The notes under the pieces were generated by a model that was given only the letters and a program-made list of their open reading frames with translations, had not been told where the DNA came from and did not search any database. Made by a program: the position numbers and the translations under genes. Of a stretch of DNA of 64,000 bases, positions 17,411 through 24,542 are shown piece after piece. Every line of letters begins with the position of its first letter. Within the stretch, counting starts at the first letter, position 1. Origin of the DNA: Agreia sp. Leaf283 (GTDB lineage: Bacteria > Actinomycetota > Actinomycetes > Actinomycetales > Microbacteriaceae); NCBI RefSeq assembly GCF_001422485.1, contig NZ_LMNF01000002.1, positions 383,949-447,948 on the forward strand, given 5' to 3'.

Positions 17411-18049
17411 TCAGGGCCGGATGGCGGCCAGTGCGTCGTCGACGGGCCGGCCGACCTCGACGGTGAGAGGACGGGCGAGACGAGTGAACGGCCGAGTGGG
17501 ATCGGGCAGCTTGCCGTCGCCGAAGATGCGTGCGTCGACGGTGACCAGCACACCCGCATCACGCAGGCTCTCGAGGGCCTCGCCGATGGATGCGTCGGTT
17601 CCGCGGGGCAGGAATCCCGCCCGGGCGGGTCGCGGGCCCCCGACGAAGTACGCCTCGGTGCGCAGTTCGCGACCGAGCCAGCGTGTGGCAGAGGGCCAGA
17701 GCACGACGGTGAAGGAGTGTTCGGTCCATCCGAGGGCGAGGTCGATCGAGTCCTGGCGCCTGTTCGTCTCGTCGAGCATGAGCGTTCCGTCCGTGGCGAC
17801 GGGCCGCAGGTCGAATCCGTCGAGGCGCACCAGCCTCGACGCCGAGTTGCGCTCTCCCCCGGTCCTGAGTCCGAGCCTGACGAGCTGCACGATCGCGGGC
17901 AGGGCCACGAGTGCGGCGATCACTCCCACGATCGTTCCGGTGACGGCGAGCCGTACCGTGAGCGACGCGGCGAGGGCAGCGAGGAGCACGATACCCAGGA
18001 GGAAGGGCTCCCAGTCGAACAGCGGGAGCTTGCGAGACCGGGGATGCAT
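17411..18049 (-). CDS. Hypothetical membrane-anchored protein
   Basis: A 212-aa protein of no family I recognise. The N-terminal 65 residues form two close hydrophobic segments (WEPFLLGIVLLAALAASLTV and GTIVGVIAALVALPAIVQLV), followed by a soluble ~145-aa region with Gly-Arg turns and beta-like strands, including HSFTVVLWPSATRWLGRELR and AYFVGGPRPARAGFLPRGTD. The topology suggests a domain anchored at the cytoplasmic face. ATG at 18047-18049 has no better alternative. It is downstream of two paralogous HIRAN-like genes on the same strand with a 40-bp gap; it could be part of the same transcript as those and the VanZ gene. Confidence 0.7.
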   Translation of the reverse strand: MHPRSRKLPLFDWEPFLLGIVLLAALAASLTVRLAVTGTIVGVIAALVALPAIVQLVRLGLRTGGERNSASRLVRLDGFDLRPVATDGTLMLDETNRRQDSIDLALGWTEHSFTVVLWPSATRWLGRELRTEAYFVGGPRPARAGFLPRGTDASIGEALESLRDAGVLVTVDARIFGDGKLPDPTRPFTRLARPLTVEVGRPVDDALAAIRP

Positions 18050-18089
18050 CCGTCAATCCAAGCACGTCCGCACCGGAGGGATCGACGCG

Positions 18090-18515
18090 TCAGTAGGCCC
18101 GCCCCATGCCGAGATCCACCCGCAGCCCGTGCCGGGTCGAGACGATCGTGCACGGGATCCGCGGTCCTTTGCCCCTGTCGGACAGTCGGCCGAGGCACGC
18201 GTCGACAGGCGCCTCGAGGCCTCGGGGAACGTACCCGACCATCCCGCTCAGCTCGGATCCGATCCAGAGGCGCACGGGCATCGGTGCGTCGACACGGTCC
18301 TCCGCCGGTGGCCGTCGCTCGACGAACGCGTCATGCGGTGGTGACGGCGATTCGAGGAGTTCTCGCAGCTCGGACTGGAACGGCGTGCTGCCGGCGACCC
18401 GCAGCACCACGCTCGTGAACCGGGGAAAGAGGTTGTAGGTGTAATCGGCCAGCGAGCCCGTTCCGGCATCGTGCCGGTCGGGAACGCCTGAGCGCCGAGG
18501 ATCGCCGATGACCAT
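18090..18515 (-). CDS. HIRAN-like domain protein, copy A
   Basis: A ~141-aa protein. It shares with the neighbour at 18599-19030 the pattern GTGSL.DY.Y.L.PR near the N-terminus, then DAPMPVRLWIGSE, GMVGYVPRGLEAPVDA, GRLSDRGKGPR, and the C-terminal GLRVDLGMG. The VGYVPRGLEAP block with PVRLW before it and a terminal xLRVDLxxG strand resembles HIRAN domains (found alone or fused to helicases), but the similarity is by eye and could be misleading. ATG at 18513-18515 is preferred, with GAGGGG about 12 nt upstream; TTG at 18527 is possible. Tandem duplication with copy B is clear. Confidence 0.65.
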   Translation of the reverse strand: MVIGDPRRSGVPDRHDAGTGSLADYTYNLFPRFTSVVLRVAGSTPFQSELRELLESPSPPHDAFVERRPPAEDRVDAPMPVRLWIGSELSGMVGYVPRGLEAPVDACLGRLSDRGKGPRIPCTIVSTRHGLRVDLGMGRAY

Positions 18516-18598
18516 ATCGCCATTCAACCCCTCTGCGGCGCGGGAGGGAAGCGGGAACGACGATGCCAGCGGGTGAGCCGGCTCCGTGGCTGTGGGCC

Positions 18599-19030
18599 TC
18601 AGCGCGTGAGGCCGATGGCCAGGTCGACCCTGAGACCGTTCTTCGTGTCGCGGATCGTCGCCTCCATGCGCGTCGACTTTCCCGAGTCCGCGAGCCGCCC
18701 GAGGGCGGCTTCGACAGGAGCCTCGAGGCCACGGGGCACGAAGCCGACGACCGGGGTCGGGCGCTGGTTCACGAACAGGCGCACCGGCGTCGGCGCATCC
18801 GTTCGTTCGTCGGCCGCGCTCCGGCGAGTGATGAAAGCCTCGGTCTCTGTGACGCCCTGCTCGATCACGGTGCGCAGGGCGTCCTGGCAGGGGTCGCTGT
18901 CGGCGAGTTGGATGCGCACCCGCTTGTTGCGCGGCACGAGGTCGTAGAGGTAGTCGTCGAGCGAGCCCGTGCCCTGATCGGTCTTCGCGAGGTTCGGATT
19001 GTTGAGGCGACCGAACGAAAAGAATCTCAT
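18599..19030 (-). CDS. HIRAN-like domain protein, copy B
   Basis: A 143-aa paralog of copy A. Corresponding blocks are GTGSLDDYLYDLVPRNKR, DAPTPVRLFVNQRP, VVGFVPRGLEAPVEAALGRL, ADSGKSTRMEATI and NGLRVDLAIGL. HIRAN-like fit is by pattern only. Start ATG at 19028-19030; an earlier GTG at 19069 lies inside the VanZ gene. The gap to the upstream VanZ gene is 4 bp, so the two are probably coupled. A GGCCTCA-CGCGC-TGAGGCC hairpin overlaps the stop codon and may end transcription here. Divergence between copies A and B is considerable, so the duplication is old. Confidence 0.68.
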   Translation of the reverse strand: MRFFSFGRLNNPNLAKTDQGTGSLDDYLYDLVPRNKRVRIQLADSDPCQDALRTVIEQGVTETEAFITRRSAADERTDAPTPVRLFVNQRPTPVVGFVPRGLEAPVEAALGRLADSGKSTRMEATIRDTKNGLRVDLAIGLTR

Positions 19031-19034
19031 GACC

Positions 19035-19499
19035 CTATCCAAGCGCGTGCACGGCGTTCGCGCGAACACGACGTCGGCTGCGCCGGGCGAGGGAGATCGA
19101 CATCAGCACGACGCCGAGGACGGCGCCGATCGCACCGCCCGAGGTGTTGGCGATGACGTCGGCCAGATCGGAGACACGCGTGGGAAGCAGCGCGCCCTGT
19201 GAGATCTCGATGGCGCACGACAGCGCGCCGCACAGGAGGATGGCGAGCCACCAGTGCCTCCGCCCGAACAGCAGCACGAAGAAGATGCCCAGGGGCACGA
19301 ACATGGCGATGTTGGCCGTGAACTCGACCCGACCGAACGTGATCCAGTCGGTGGCCTCGTACCGCGCGAAGAAGCGGAGGAAACGCCAGAGCACCCCGCT
19401 CGTGCCCGAGTCGTAGGGTTCCGGGCCGAGCGTCACCCAGGCGACCCCCGCGAGGTAGAGCACCGTGAGCACGGAGAGCACGGGGTGGCGTCGGAACAT
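19035..19499 (-). CDS. VanZ family membrane protein
   Basis: A 154-aa protein with about four hydrophobic helices. The core VanZ pattern is present: a first helix VLSVLTVLYLAGVAWVTLGP, then WITFGRVEFTANIAMFVPLG (FxxNxxxFxPLG), a helix ending FGRRHWWLAILLCGALSCAI, and EISQGALLPTRVSDLADVIA NTSGG (with the ExxQ, R.xDxxDxxxNxxG signature). Despite the name, most VanZ homologues are not teicoplanin-resistance genes; the function in actinobacteria is unknown. It precedes the HIRAN-like pair on the same strand. Confidence 0.92.
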   Translation of the reverse strand: MFRRHPVLSVLTVLYLAGVAWVTLGPEPYDSGTSGVLWRFLRFFARYEATDWITFGRVEFTANIAMFVPLGIFFVLLFGRRHWWLAILLCGALSCAIEISQGALLPTRVSDLADVIANTSGGAIGAVLGVVLMSISLARRSRRRVRANAVHALG

Positions 19500-19561
19500 G
19501 TGTCGATCCTGCCGTACGAGTCTTGGTGGATCGTGTGCATCCGCTGTTCTAGAGTCGAGAT

Positions 19562-19849
19562 ATGACTGACAAAGAGCGAGACGAATACAGCAACGAAGAC
19601 CTGCTCGAGGTGTCGAGCGAACTCGATGGTCGCGGCGACGCCGAGTTCACGAATCCGGGCGACCCGTCGGTCGACGACGAGGAGAGCCTCGACGAGGGAC
19701 TGCTCGACGGCGCCGACACCGAGTTCGGTGTCGAGAACGACATCGACACCCTGCAGATCGATGACCCCGACGAGACGAACGACGATCTCGACGACGAGGA
19801 CTACGAGGCGGAGAGCGCGGCCGAACTCGGCGACGACGACCGCGTCTGA
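19562..19849 (+). CDS. Small, highly acidic hypothetical protein
   Basis: A 95-aa protein with roughly 40% Asp+Glu and no Cys, Trp or His, expected to be largely disordered. It begins MTDKERDEYSNEDLLEVSSE and ends AAELGDDDRV. I do not recognise a domain. ATG at 19562 follows a short promoter-sized gap divergent from the VanZ gene. A bidirectional hairpin separates its end from rpsO. Acidic proteins of this size are common in actinobacteria; a role in nucleic-acid mimicry or protein buffering is only speculation. Confidence 0.72.
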   Translation: MTDKERDEYSNEDLLEVSSELDGRGDAEFTNPGDPSVDDEESLDEGLLDGADTEFGVENDIDTLQIDDPDETNDDLDDEDYEAESAAELGDDDRV

Positions 19850-19887
19850 TCCTCAGTGCCGCCGCACGACCCGGCCGCACAACGAGA

Positions 19888-19921
19888 ATGGGCCGTTCTC
19901 CCGTGAGAGAGAACGGCCCAT
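19888..19921. terminator. Bidirectional terminator between the acidic ORF and rpsO
   Basis: ATGGGCCGTTCTC (19888-19900) pairs perfectly with GAGAACGGCCCAT (19909-19921) around an 8-nt loop: a 13-bp stem between two convergent genes. It lacks a long T-tract on either side, as usual in this GC range. Confidence 0.85.
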
Positions 19922-19956
19922 CGTCAAGAAATGCGGCGAGCTATCGACGCAGGCAC

Positions 19957-20226
19957 TTACCTACGAAGGCCCAGACGCTCGATCAGAGCACGGTAGCGCT
20001 CGATCTCGACATCGGCCAGGTAACCCAGCAGTCGGCGACGCTGTCCGACCAGGAGCAGGAGGCCACGACGCGAGTGGTGGTCGTGCTTGTGCTCCTTGAG
20101 GTGCTCCGTGAGGTCCTTGATACGACGCGTGAGCATCGCGACCTGGACCTCTGGGGATCCGGTGTCACCGGGGTGGGTTGCGTATTCTTCGATGATCGCC
20201 TTCTTGACATCAGCTTCAAGAGCCAT
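19957..20226 (-). CDS. rpsO: 30S ribosomal protein S15
   Basis: An 89-aa protein that binds 16S rRNA helices 20-22 and the 23S bridge in the 30S platform. The sequence is typical: [40 protein letters not shown] with [20 protein letters not shown], ending [13 protein letters not shown]. Full length. ATG at 20224-20226 has AAAGGGG about 9 nt upstream. It stands as a single-gene unit with a terminator behind it. PNPase, usually next to it, is separated here by five unrelated genes. Confidence 0.98.
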   Translation of the reverse strand: MALEADVKKAIIEEYATHPGDTGSPEVQVAMLTRRIKDLTEHLKEHKHDHHSRRGLLLLVGQRRRLLGYLADVEIERYRALIERLGLRR

Positions 20227-20345
20227 AGTTGGTGATCCCCTTTCTCCTCATTGCGCGGTGCCCGTCACAGAATGTGCGGGCTCTCTTTATCCGCGGCCGT
20301 CAGACGGCAACCTTGAGATTCTAGCAGATGAACGATTCGCGCCGC
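20227..20345 (-). promoter_or_regulatory. rpsO: rpsO promoter and leader, with the terminator of the upstream MFS gene
   Basis: On the minus strand GCCGTCTGACGGC forms a 5-bp hairpin just after a TAGAAT -10 candidate (20318-20323), and GCCCGCACATTC...GACGGGC can form another stem before the ribosome-binding site. Either could serve as terminator for the MFS gene or as rpsO leader structure, which in other bacteria mediates S15 autoregulation. The assignment is tentative. Confidence 0.4.
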
Positions 20346-21662
20346 TCAATGCTGCACGATGGCCACGAGCGGCAGCCGACGGCGCAGCCGCACGGTGAGC
20401 CTGCCGCTCCTGGCGAGCACGATTCCCACGATGAGGGCGGCGACGGCCGGAACGACACCAGACACGAGCATGCCGAACTGGGGGCCGTAGCTCTCGACGA
20501 GCCACCCCATGAGCGGGCCGCCGAGCGCCTGTCCTCCCAGCAGCACGAGCACGTACACCGACATGACTCGGCCCCGGATCGACACGTTGCTCGAGAGCTG
20601 GATCAGCTGATTGGCGCCCGTCAGGAACTGCAGCGTGCAGAATCCGACGAAGACGAGCAGGATGCCGACGACCAGCTCCGAGGGCGCGCCCGCGACGATC
20701 GCCTGCACAATTCCCCAAGCGAGACCCGTGATCACCACGGCGCGAAGCCGGATGCTCGTGCGCCGCGTCGAGAGGACGGCTCCGGCGAGCGCGCCGACGG
20801 CCACGAGCGAGTTGAAGAGGCCGTATCCGCCAGGGCCCGTGTCGAAGACGTCGGATGCGTATGCCGCGAGGAGCACGGGCATGTTCAGCGCGAAGACGGC
20901 GACGAACGCGACCATCACGACGGTCCAGAGGATCGTCGGCTTGGCGAAGACGTAGGAGAGGCCCTCGCGGAGCTGCCCCTTGGCCCGCGGCGCCACCGGT
21001 GCGGGATACAGGGTCTTCGGGTTGAGCATCAGCACGGTGATGACCACCCCCAGGCAGGCCAGAGCGTTGATCGCGAACGACCAGCCGGCGCCGACCGACA
21101 CGAGGAGTACGCCTCCGATCGCGGGTCCGATCAGCGCTCCGAGCTGGAACACGGAGGAGTTGAGGCTGATGGCGTTGCGCAGGTACTTCGGACCGACGAG
21201 TTCGTTGACGAAGACCTGGCGGGTGGGGTTGTCGATCACGGTCGCGAGGCCCACGATGAGGGCGACGAGCATGATGTGCCACACCTCGACGACGCCGGTC
21301 AGCGCCAGCACGGCGAGGGCGACACTCGCGAGGAGCGACACGCTCTGGGTGATCGCCAGGAGCATCCGCTTGGAGTATCGGTCGACGAGGACGCCGCCGT
21401 AGAGGCCGAGGAAGAGCATCGGCGCGAACTGCAGCGCGACGGTGATGCCGACGGCGGCGACGCTGCCGGAGAGTTCGAGCACGAGCCAGTCCTGGGCGAT
21501 CCTCTGGATCCAGAGTGCGGTCATGGCCACGATGTTCGCGGAGGTGAAGAGGCGGAAGTTCGGCACCCTCAGTGAGGAGAACGTGTCTCTCCACGGTGGC
21601 GCGGAGGCCAGGACGGGCATGGGGGCGGTAACGGGAAACGGGTCGGAAGGAGGCGGTGTCAC
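20346..21662 (-). CDS. MFS transporter (EntS-like exporter group)
   Basis: A 438-aa polytopic protein with about twelve hydrophobic helices. The loop 2-3 motif is LYGGVLVDRYSKRMLLAITQ (GxxxDRxxxR, the general MFS motif A), and a matching GNxxxG-like region is in helix 5. Sequence such as NFRLFTSANIVAMTALWIQR and DNPTRQVFVNELVGP resembles the enterobactin-exporter (EntS)/multidrug group. GTG start at 21660-21662. It is divergent from the LysR gene (134-bp gap) and may be regulated by it. Substrate unknown; a second exporter of the same general type follows the LysR gene at 22651. Confidence 0.92.
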   Translation of the reverse strand: MTPPPSDPFPVTAPMPVLASAPPWRDTFSSLRVPNFRLFTSANIVAMTALWIQRIAQDWLVLELSGSVAAVGITVALQFAPMLFLGLYGGVLVDRYSKRMLLAITQSVSLLASVALAVLALTGVVEVWHIMLVALIVGLATVIDNPTRQVFVNELVGPKYLRNAISLNSSVFQLGALIGPAIGGVLLVSVGAGWSFAINALACLGVVITVLMLNPKTLYPAPVAPRAKGQLREGLSYVFAKPTILWTVVMVAFVAVFALNMPVLLAAYASDVFDTGPGGYGLFNSLVAVGALAGAVLSTRRTSIRLRAVVITGLAWGIVQAIVAGAPSELVVGILLVFVGFCTLQFLTGANQLIQLSSNVSIRGRVMSVYVLVLLGGQALGGPLMGWLVESYGPQFGMLVSGVVPAVAALIVGIVLARSGRLTVRLRRRLPLVAIVQH

Positions 21663-21796
21663 GAGTAATCCAGGTGCGAGATGAGAAAGGCGGTTTCGTA
21701 TGGGTGCGGATGCCGGGCATCCGATTCCTCAACGCTATTGCCCCACCGGATCATTCCCCGAGTAAATTGACCCTATAACTCCCATTACCTTTTCGA

Positions 21797-22654
21797 ATGA
21801 GACGCATGTTCGACCCCACCCTGCTCCGCACCTTCCTCGCCGTCGCCGAGACCTCGAGCTTCACCCTGGCGGCCCAGCGTCTGGGAATCAGCCAGCCCAC
21901 GGTCAGCCAGCACGTCCGGCGGCTCGAACAGGCATCCGGACGACTGCTCGTGGCCCGCGACACCCGAGACGTCTCCCTGACGGACAACGGGGATGCGATG
22001 GCGGGATTCGCGCGCACGATCCTCGCGGCACACAGCGCGGCCGACGACTACTTCAGCGGCTCCGCCATGAAGGGCAAGCTGCGGTTCGGCGCCGCCGACG
22101 ACCTCGCGATCACCCAGCTCCCCCGCATCCTCAGGCACTTCCGCCAGCTCTACCCGCAGATCAACCTCGAGCTCACCGTCGACCAGTCGGCCCCGCTTTT
22201 CCGCAAGCTGCACGCCGGGTCGCTCGATCTCATCTTCATCAAGCAGAAGCCGGAGACCACGGACGGCACCGTCGTGCGACGGGACCAGCTCGTGTGGGTG
22301 GGACAGGAGAAGACGATCGTCGAACTCGGCGCTCCCGTTCCGCTCATCACGTACCAGGGAACGACCGTCAGCCGCACGAGCGCGATCGAAGCGCTCGAGC
22401 AGGCGGGGCGGCGGTGGCGCATCACCTGCAACACGCGCGAGGTGAACGGCCTGCTCGCCGCGGTGCGGGCCGGTCTCGGCGTGGCCGTGTTCCCCCGCTC
22501 GCTGATTCCCGACGATCTGGTCGTCGTCGGCACGCGCTTCGCCCTGCCCGTTCTCGGCGAAGTCGACCTCACGCTGCTGCGCAACCCCGGTGCACCGGCC
22601 GAGCCGGTCGACGCGCTCATCTCGGCCATCATGGGCCGTACGCTGAACAGGTGA
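21797..22654 (+). CDS. LysR family transcriptional regulator
   Basis: A 285-aa regulator. The N-terminal winged helix-turn-helix is typical: LLRTFLAVAETSSFTLAAQR followed by LGISQPTVSQHVRRLEQASG, then LLVARDTRDVSLTDNGDAM. The effector domain starts LRFGAADDLAITQLPRILRH and closes with EVNGLLAAVRAGLGVAVFPR. ATG at 21797 or three codons later at 21806. It lies between two MFS exporters, one divergent and one overlapping its stop (GTGA at 22651), a classic regulator-transporter layout. A TTGACC...TATAAC promoter pair is visible near 21763-21778 facing the gene. The operator cannot be defined from one site. Confidence 0.94.
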   Translation: MRRMFDPTLLRTFLAVAETSSFTLAAQRLGISQPTVSQHVRRLEQASGRLLVARDTRDVSLTDNGDAMAGFARTILAAHSAADDYFSGSAMKGKLRFGAADDLAITQLPRILRHFRQLYPQINLELTVDQSAPLFRKLHAGSLDLIFIKQKPETTDGTVVRRDQLVWVGQEKTIVELGAPVPLITYQGTTVSRTSAIEALEQAGRRWRITCNTREVNGLLAAVRAGLGVAVFPRSLIPDDLVVVGTRFALPVLGEVDLTLLRNPGAPAEPVDALISAIMGRTLNR

Positions 22655-23976
22655 GCACTTCACCGGCGCCGGCAGAGACCCGCCGCACCCACTTCGTCGA
22701 CCTCGCCCCCTTCCGCCGCAGCCCGGCGTTCTTCCGACTGTGGCTCGGAGGCCTGATCGCGGGAATCGGTGGCCAGATGACCATCATCGCGGTCGGCCTG
22801 CACATCTACGACATCACCGGCTCGACGACGGCGGTCTCGCTCGTGGGCGTCTTCGCGCTCGTTCCGATGATCATCGCCGGGGTGTACGGCGGGGTGCTCG
22901 CCGACAGCTTCGACCGGCGAACCGTGGTGCTCATCGCCGAGTTCCTCGCATGGGGCTCCACGGTGGGGCTCGCCCTGCTGGCCTGGAACCACATCGACGA
23001 GCTGTGGATGTTCTACGCGCTCACCACCGTGACGGCCGTCGCCACCACGGTCATCGGCGCCACACGCTCGGCCATCGTGCCGCGGCTGCTCACGCCCGAT
23101 CTGCTTCCGGCGGCCTCTGCGCTCGGAGGCATCAGCTTCGGCGTGCAGGTCACCGTCGGCCCGGCCCTCGCCGGCGTGCTCGTGGCCACCGTCGGATTCC
23201 AGTGGACCTACACCGTCGACGTCGTGCTGTTCATCGCGGCATTCACGGGCGTGGTCACCCTGCCCCGCATCATTCCCGAGGGAGGCAGCCGGCGGGCCGG
23301 CTTCGCGGCCGTCTGGGAGGGCCTGGCGTTTTTGAAACGCGCCCCGAACATCCGCATGTCCTTCCTCATCGACATCGTGGCGATGACCTTCGGCATGCCG
23401 CGAGTCGTGTTCCCGGCCGTCGGCGCCCTCCTCATCGGCGGCGGCGCGATCACCGTGGGCATCCTCTCGGCCGCCTTCGCCGTCGGAGCCCTGCTCTCAT
23501 CGGTCTTCTCGGGTCGACTGGGGCACGTGCGCCTGCAGGGGCGTGCGATCGGACGAGCCGTGGCCGTCTACGGGGCCTTCATCGCCGCATTCGGCCTCGT
23601 CCTCCTCGTGATGGACCACGGCCCGATCGAGGGCATCACGTCGGCCTTCGAGGACGCGAATCTTCCCGCGCTGGCCCTGGCGAGCATCGCCCTGGCGGGT
23701 GCGGGTGCGGCCGACAACGTCAGCGCCATCTTCCGGCAGACAATGATGCAGTCCGCCGTTCCCGACATCATGCGCGGTCGCATCCAGGGTGTGTTCACCG
23801 TGGTCGTGACCGGAGGGCCCAGGCTGGGAGACGCTTACGTCGGCCTGGCGGCGGCCACGGCGCTGCTGTGGCTGCCGCCGCTTCTCGGCGGCATCGTCGT
23901 CGTGGTCTTCTCGCTCGCCGCCATCGCACTGCACCGGTCGCTCCGCGAGTACGACGCCCTCGCCCCCACGCCGTAG
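22651..23976 (+). CDS. MFS transporter co-transcribed with the LysR regulator
   Basis: A 441-aa exporter of the enterobactin-exporter-like MFS group, with ~12 hydrophobic segments. The N-terminal region is FRRSPAFFRLWLGGLIAGIG, followed by YGGVLADSFDRRTVVLIAEF, which carries the GxLADxxDRRxV motif A, and ATRSAIVPRLLTPDLLPAAS with a conserved Arg. GTG at 22651 overlaps the LysR stop by 4 bp, so the pair is translationally coupled. An in-frame ORF extending upstream to 22294 lies inside lysR and is a shadow. The regulator and exporter likely respond to the same compound, which is unknown. Confidence 0.92.
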   Translation: MSTSPAPAETRRTHFVDLAPFRRSPAFFRLWLGGLIAGIGGQMTIIAVGLHIYDITGSTTAVSLVGVFALVPMIIAGVYGGVLADSFDRRTVVLIAEFLAWGSTVGLALLAWNHIDELWMFYALTTVTAVATTVIGATRSAIVPRLLTPDLLPAASALGGISFGVQVTVGPALAGVLVATVGFQWTYTVDVVLFIAAFTGVVTLPRIIPEGGSRRAGFAAVWEGLAFLKRAPNIRMSFLIDIVAMTFGMPRVVFPAVGALLIGGGAITVGILSAAFAVGALLSSVFSGRLGHVRLQGRAIGRAVAVYGAFIAAFGLVLLVMDHGPIEGITSAFEDANLPALALASIALAGAGAADNVSAIFRQTMMQSAVPDIMRGRIQGVFTVVVTGGPRLGDAYVGLAAATALLWLPPLLGGIVVVVFSLAAIALHRSLREYDALAPTP

Positions 23977-23984
23977 CGCTCGGT

Positions 23985-24542
23985 TCAGACGAGCAGCGCC
24001 ACGGCCGTCGTCCCGACGGACAGCGACATCGAGACCACCTCCAGCGCCACGATGCGCGCCGGATGGGGCGCTCGCTGAACCCGGCCCAGCAGCCACGCGC
24101 TCAGCGCGACGAACGCGATCGACGATGCGCCGAGCATCCACTCGACACCCCCGCCCCCGCCGGCATGGTGCGCGGGGGTCGCGGCACCCGCCCCCAGCGC
24201 CGGGGTCGCCATCACGAGCATGAGGCCGCCCATCAGCAGGGTTCCGAGAGAGCGATGGATGGCCATCGCCGTCGCGTGTCTCGCCACCGGCAGGCCGGCC
24301 CGCATACGGTCTCTCCGGAGTTGCGCCGCGGGCAGGACTGCGACGGCGACCAGCAGGACGGTCCAGAGCACCGCCGGAACCAGACGCGAACCGAGGGCTG
24401 CGTCGGCCATCGCCGCGGTCATCACGCCGGCCGGAGCCCACCCTGCGACGGCGGAGAAGCCGTGCTGCCGCGGCGAGGCCGCCGTGCAGCAGAGACCGAC
24501 CGTCGCGGGGAGGAGGGCTCCGACGTGCAGCGCCTCGATCAT
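23985..24542 (-). CDS. Hypothetical polytopic membrane protein coupled to the copper amine oxidase
   Basis: A 185-aa protein with about four to five hydrophobic segments (for example VPAVLWTVLLVAVAVLPAAQ and TLLMGGLMLVMATPALGAGA). It has an early Cys pair (GLCCTAASPRQHG), scattered His and Met (HATAMAIHRSLG, PAHHAGGGGG), and no family I can name confidently. ATG at 24540-24542 overlaps the stop of the amine oxidase (ATGA), so it is made along with it. Because its partner needs copper and ends in a His-rich tail, a metal-handling role is tempting, but that is inference only. A weak resemblance to DUF5134-type proteins was noted and not confirmed. Confidence 0.68.
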   Translation of the reverse strand: MIEALHVGALLPATVGLCCTAASPRQHGFSAVAGWAPAGVMTAAMADAALGSRLVPAVLWTVLLVAVAVLPAAQLRRDRMRAGLPVARHATAMAIHRSLGTLLMGGLMLVMATPALGAGAATPAHHAGGGGGVEWMLGASSIAFVALSAWLLGRVQRAPHPARIVALEVVSMSLSVGTTAVALLV

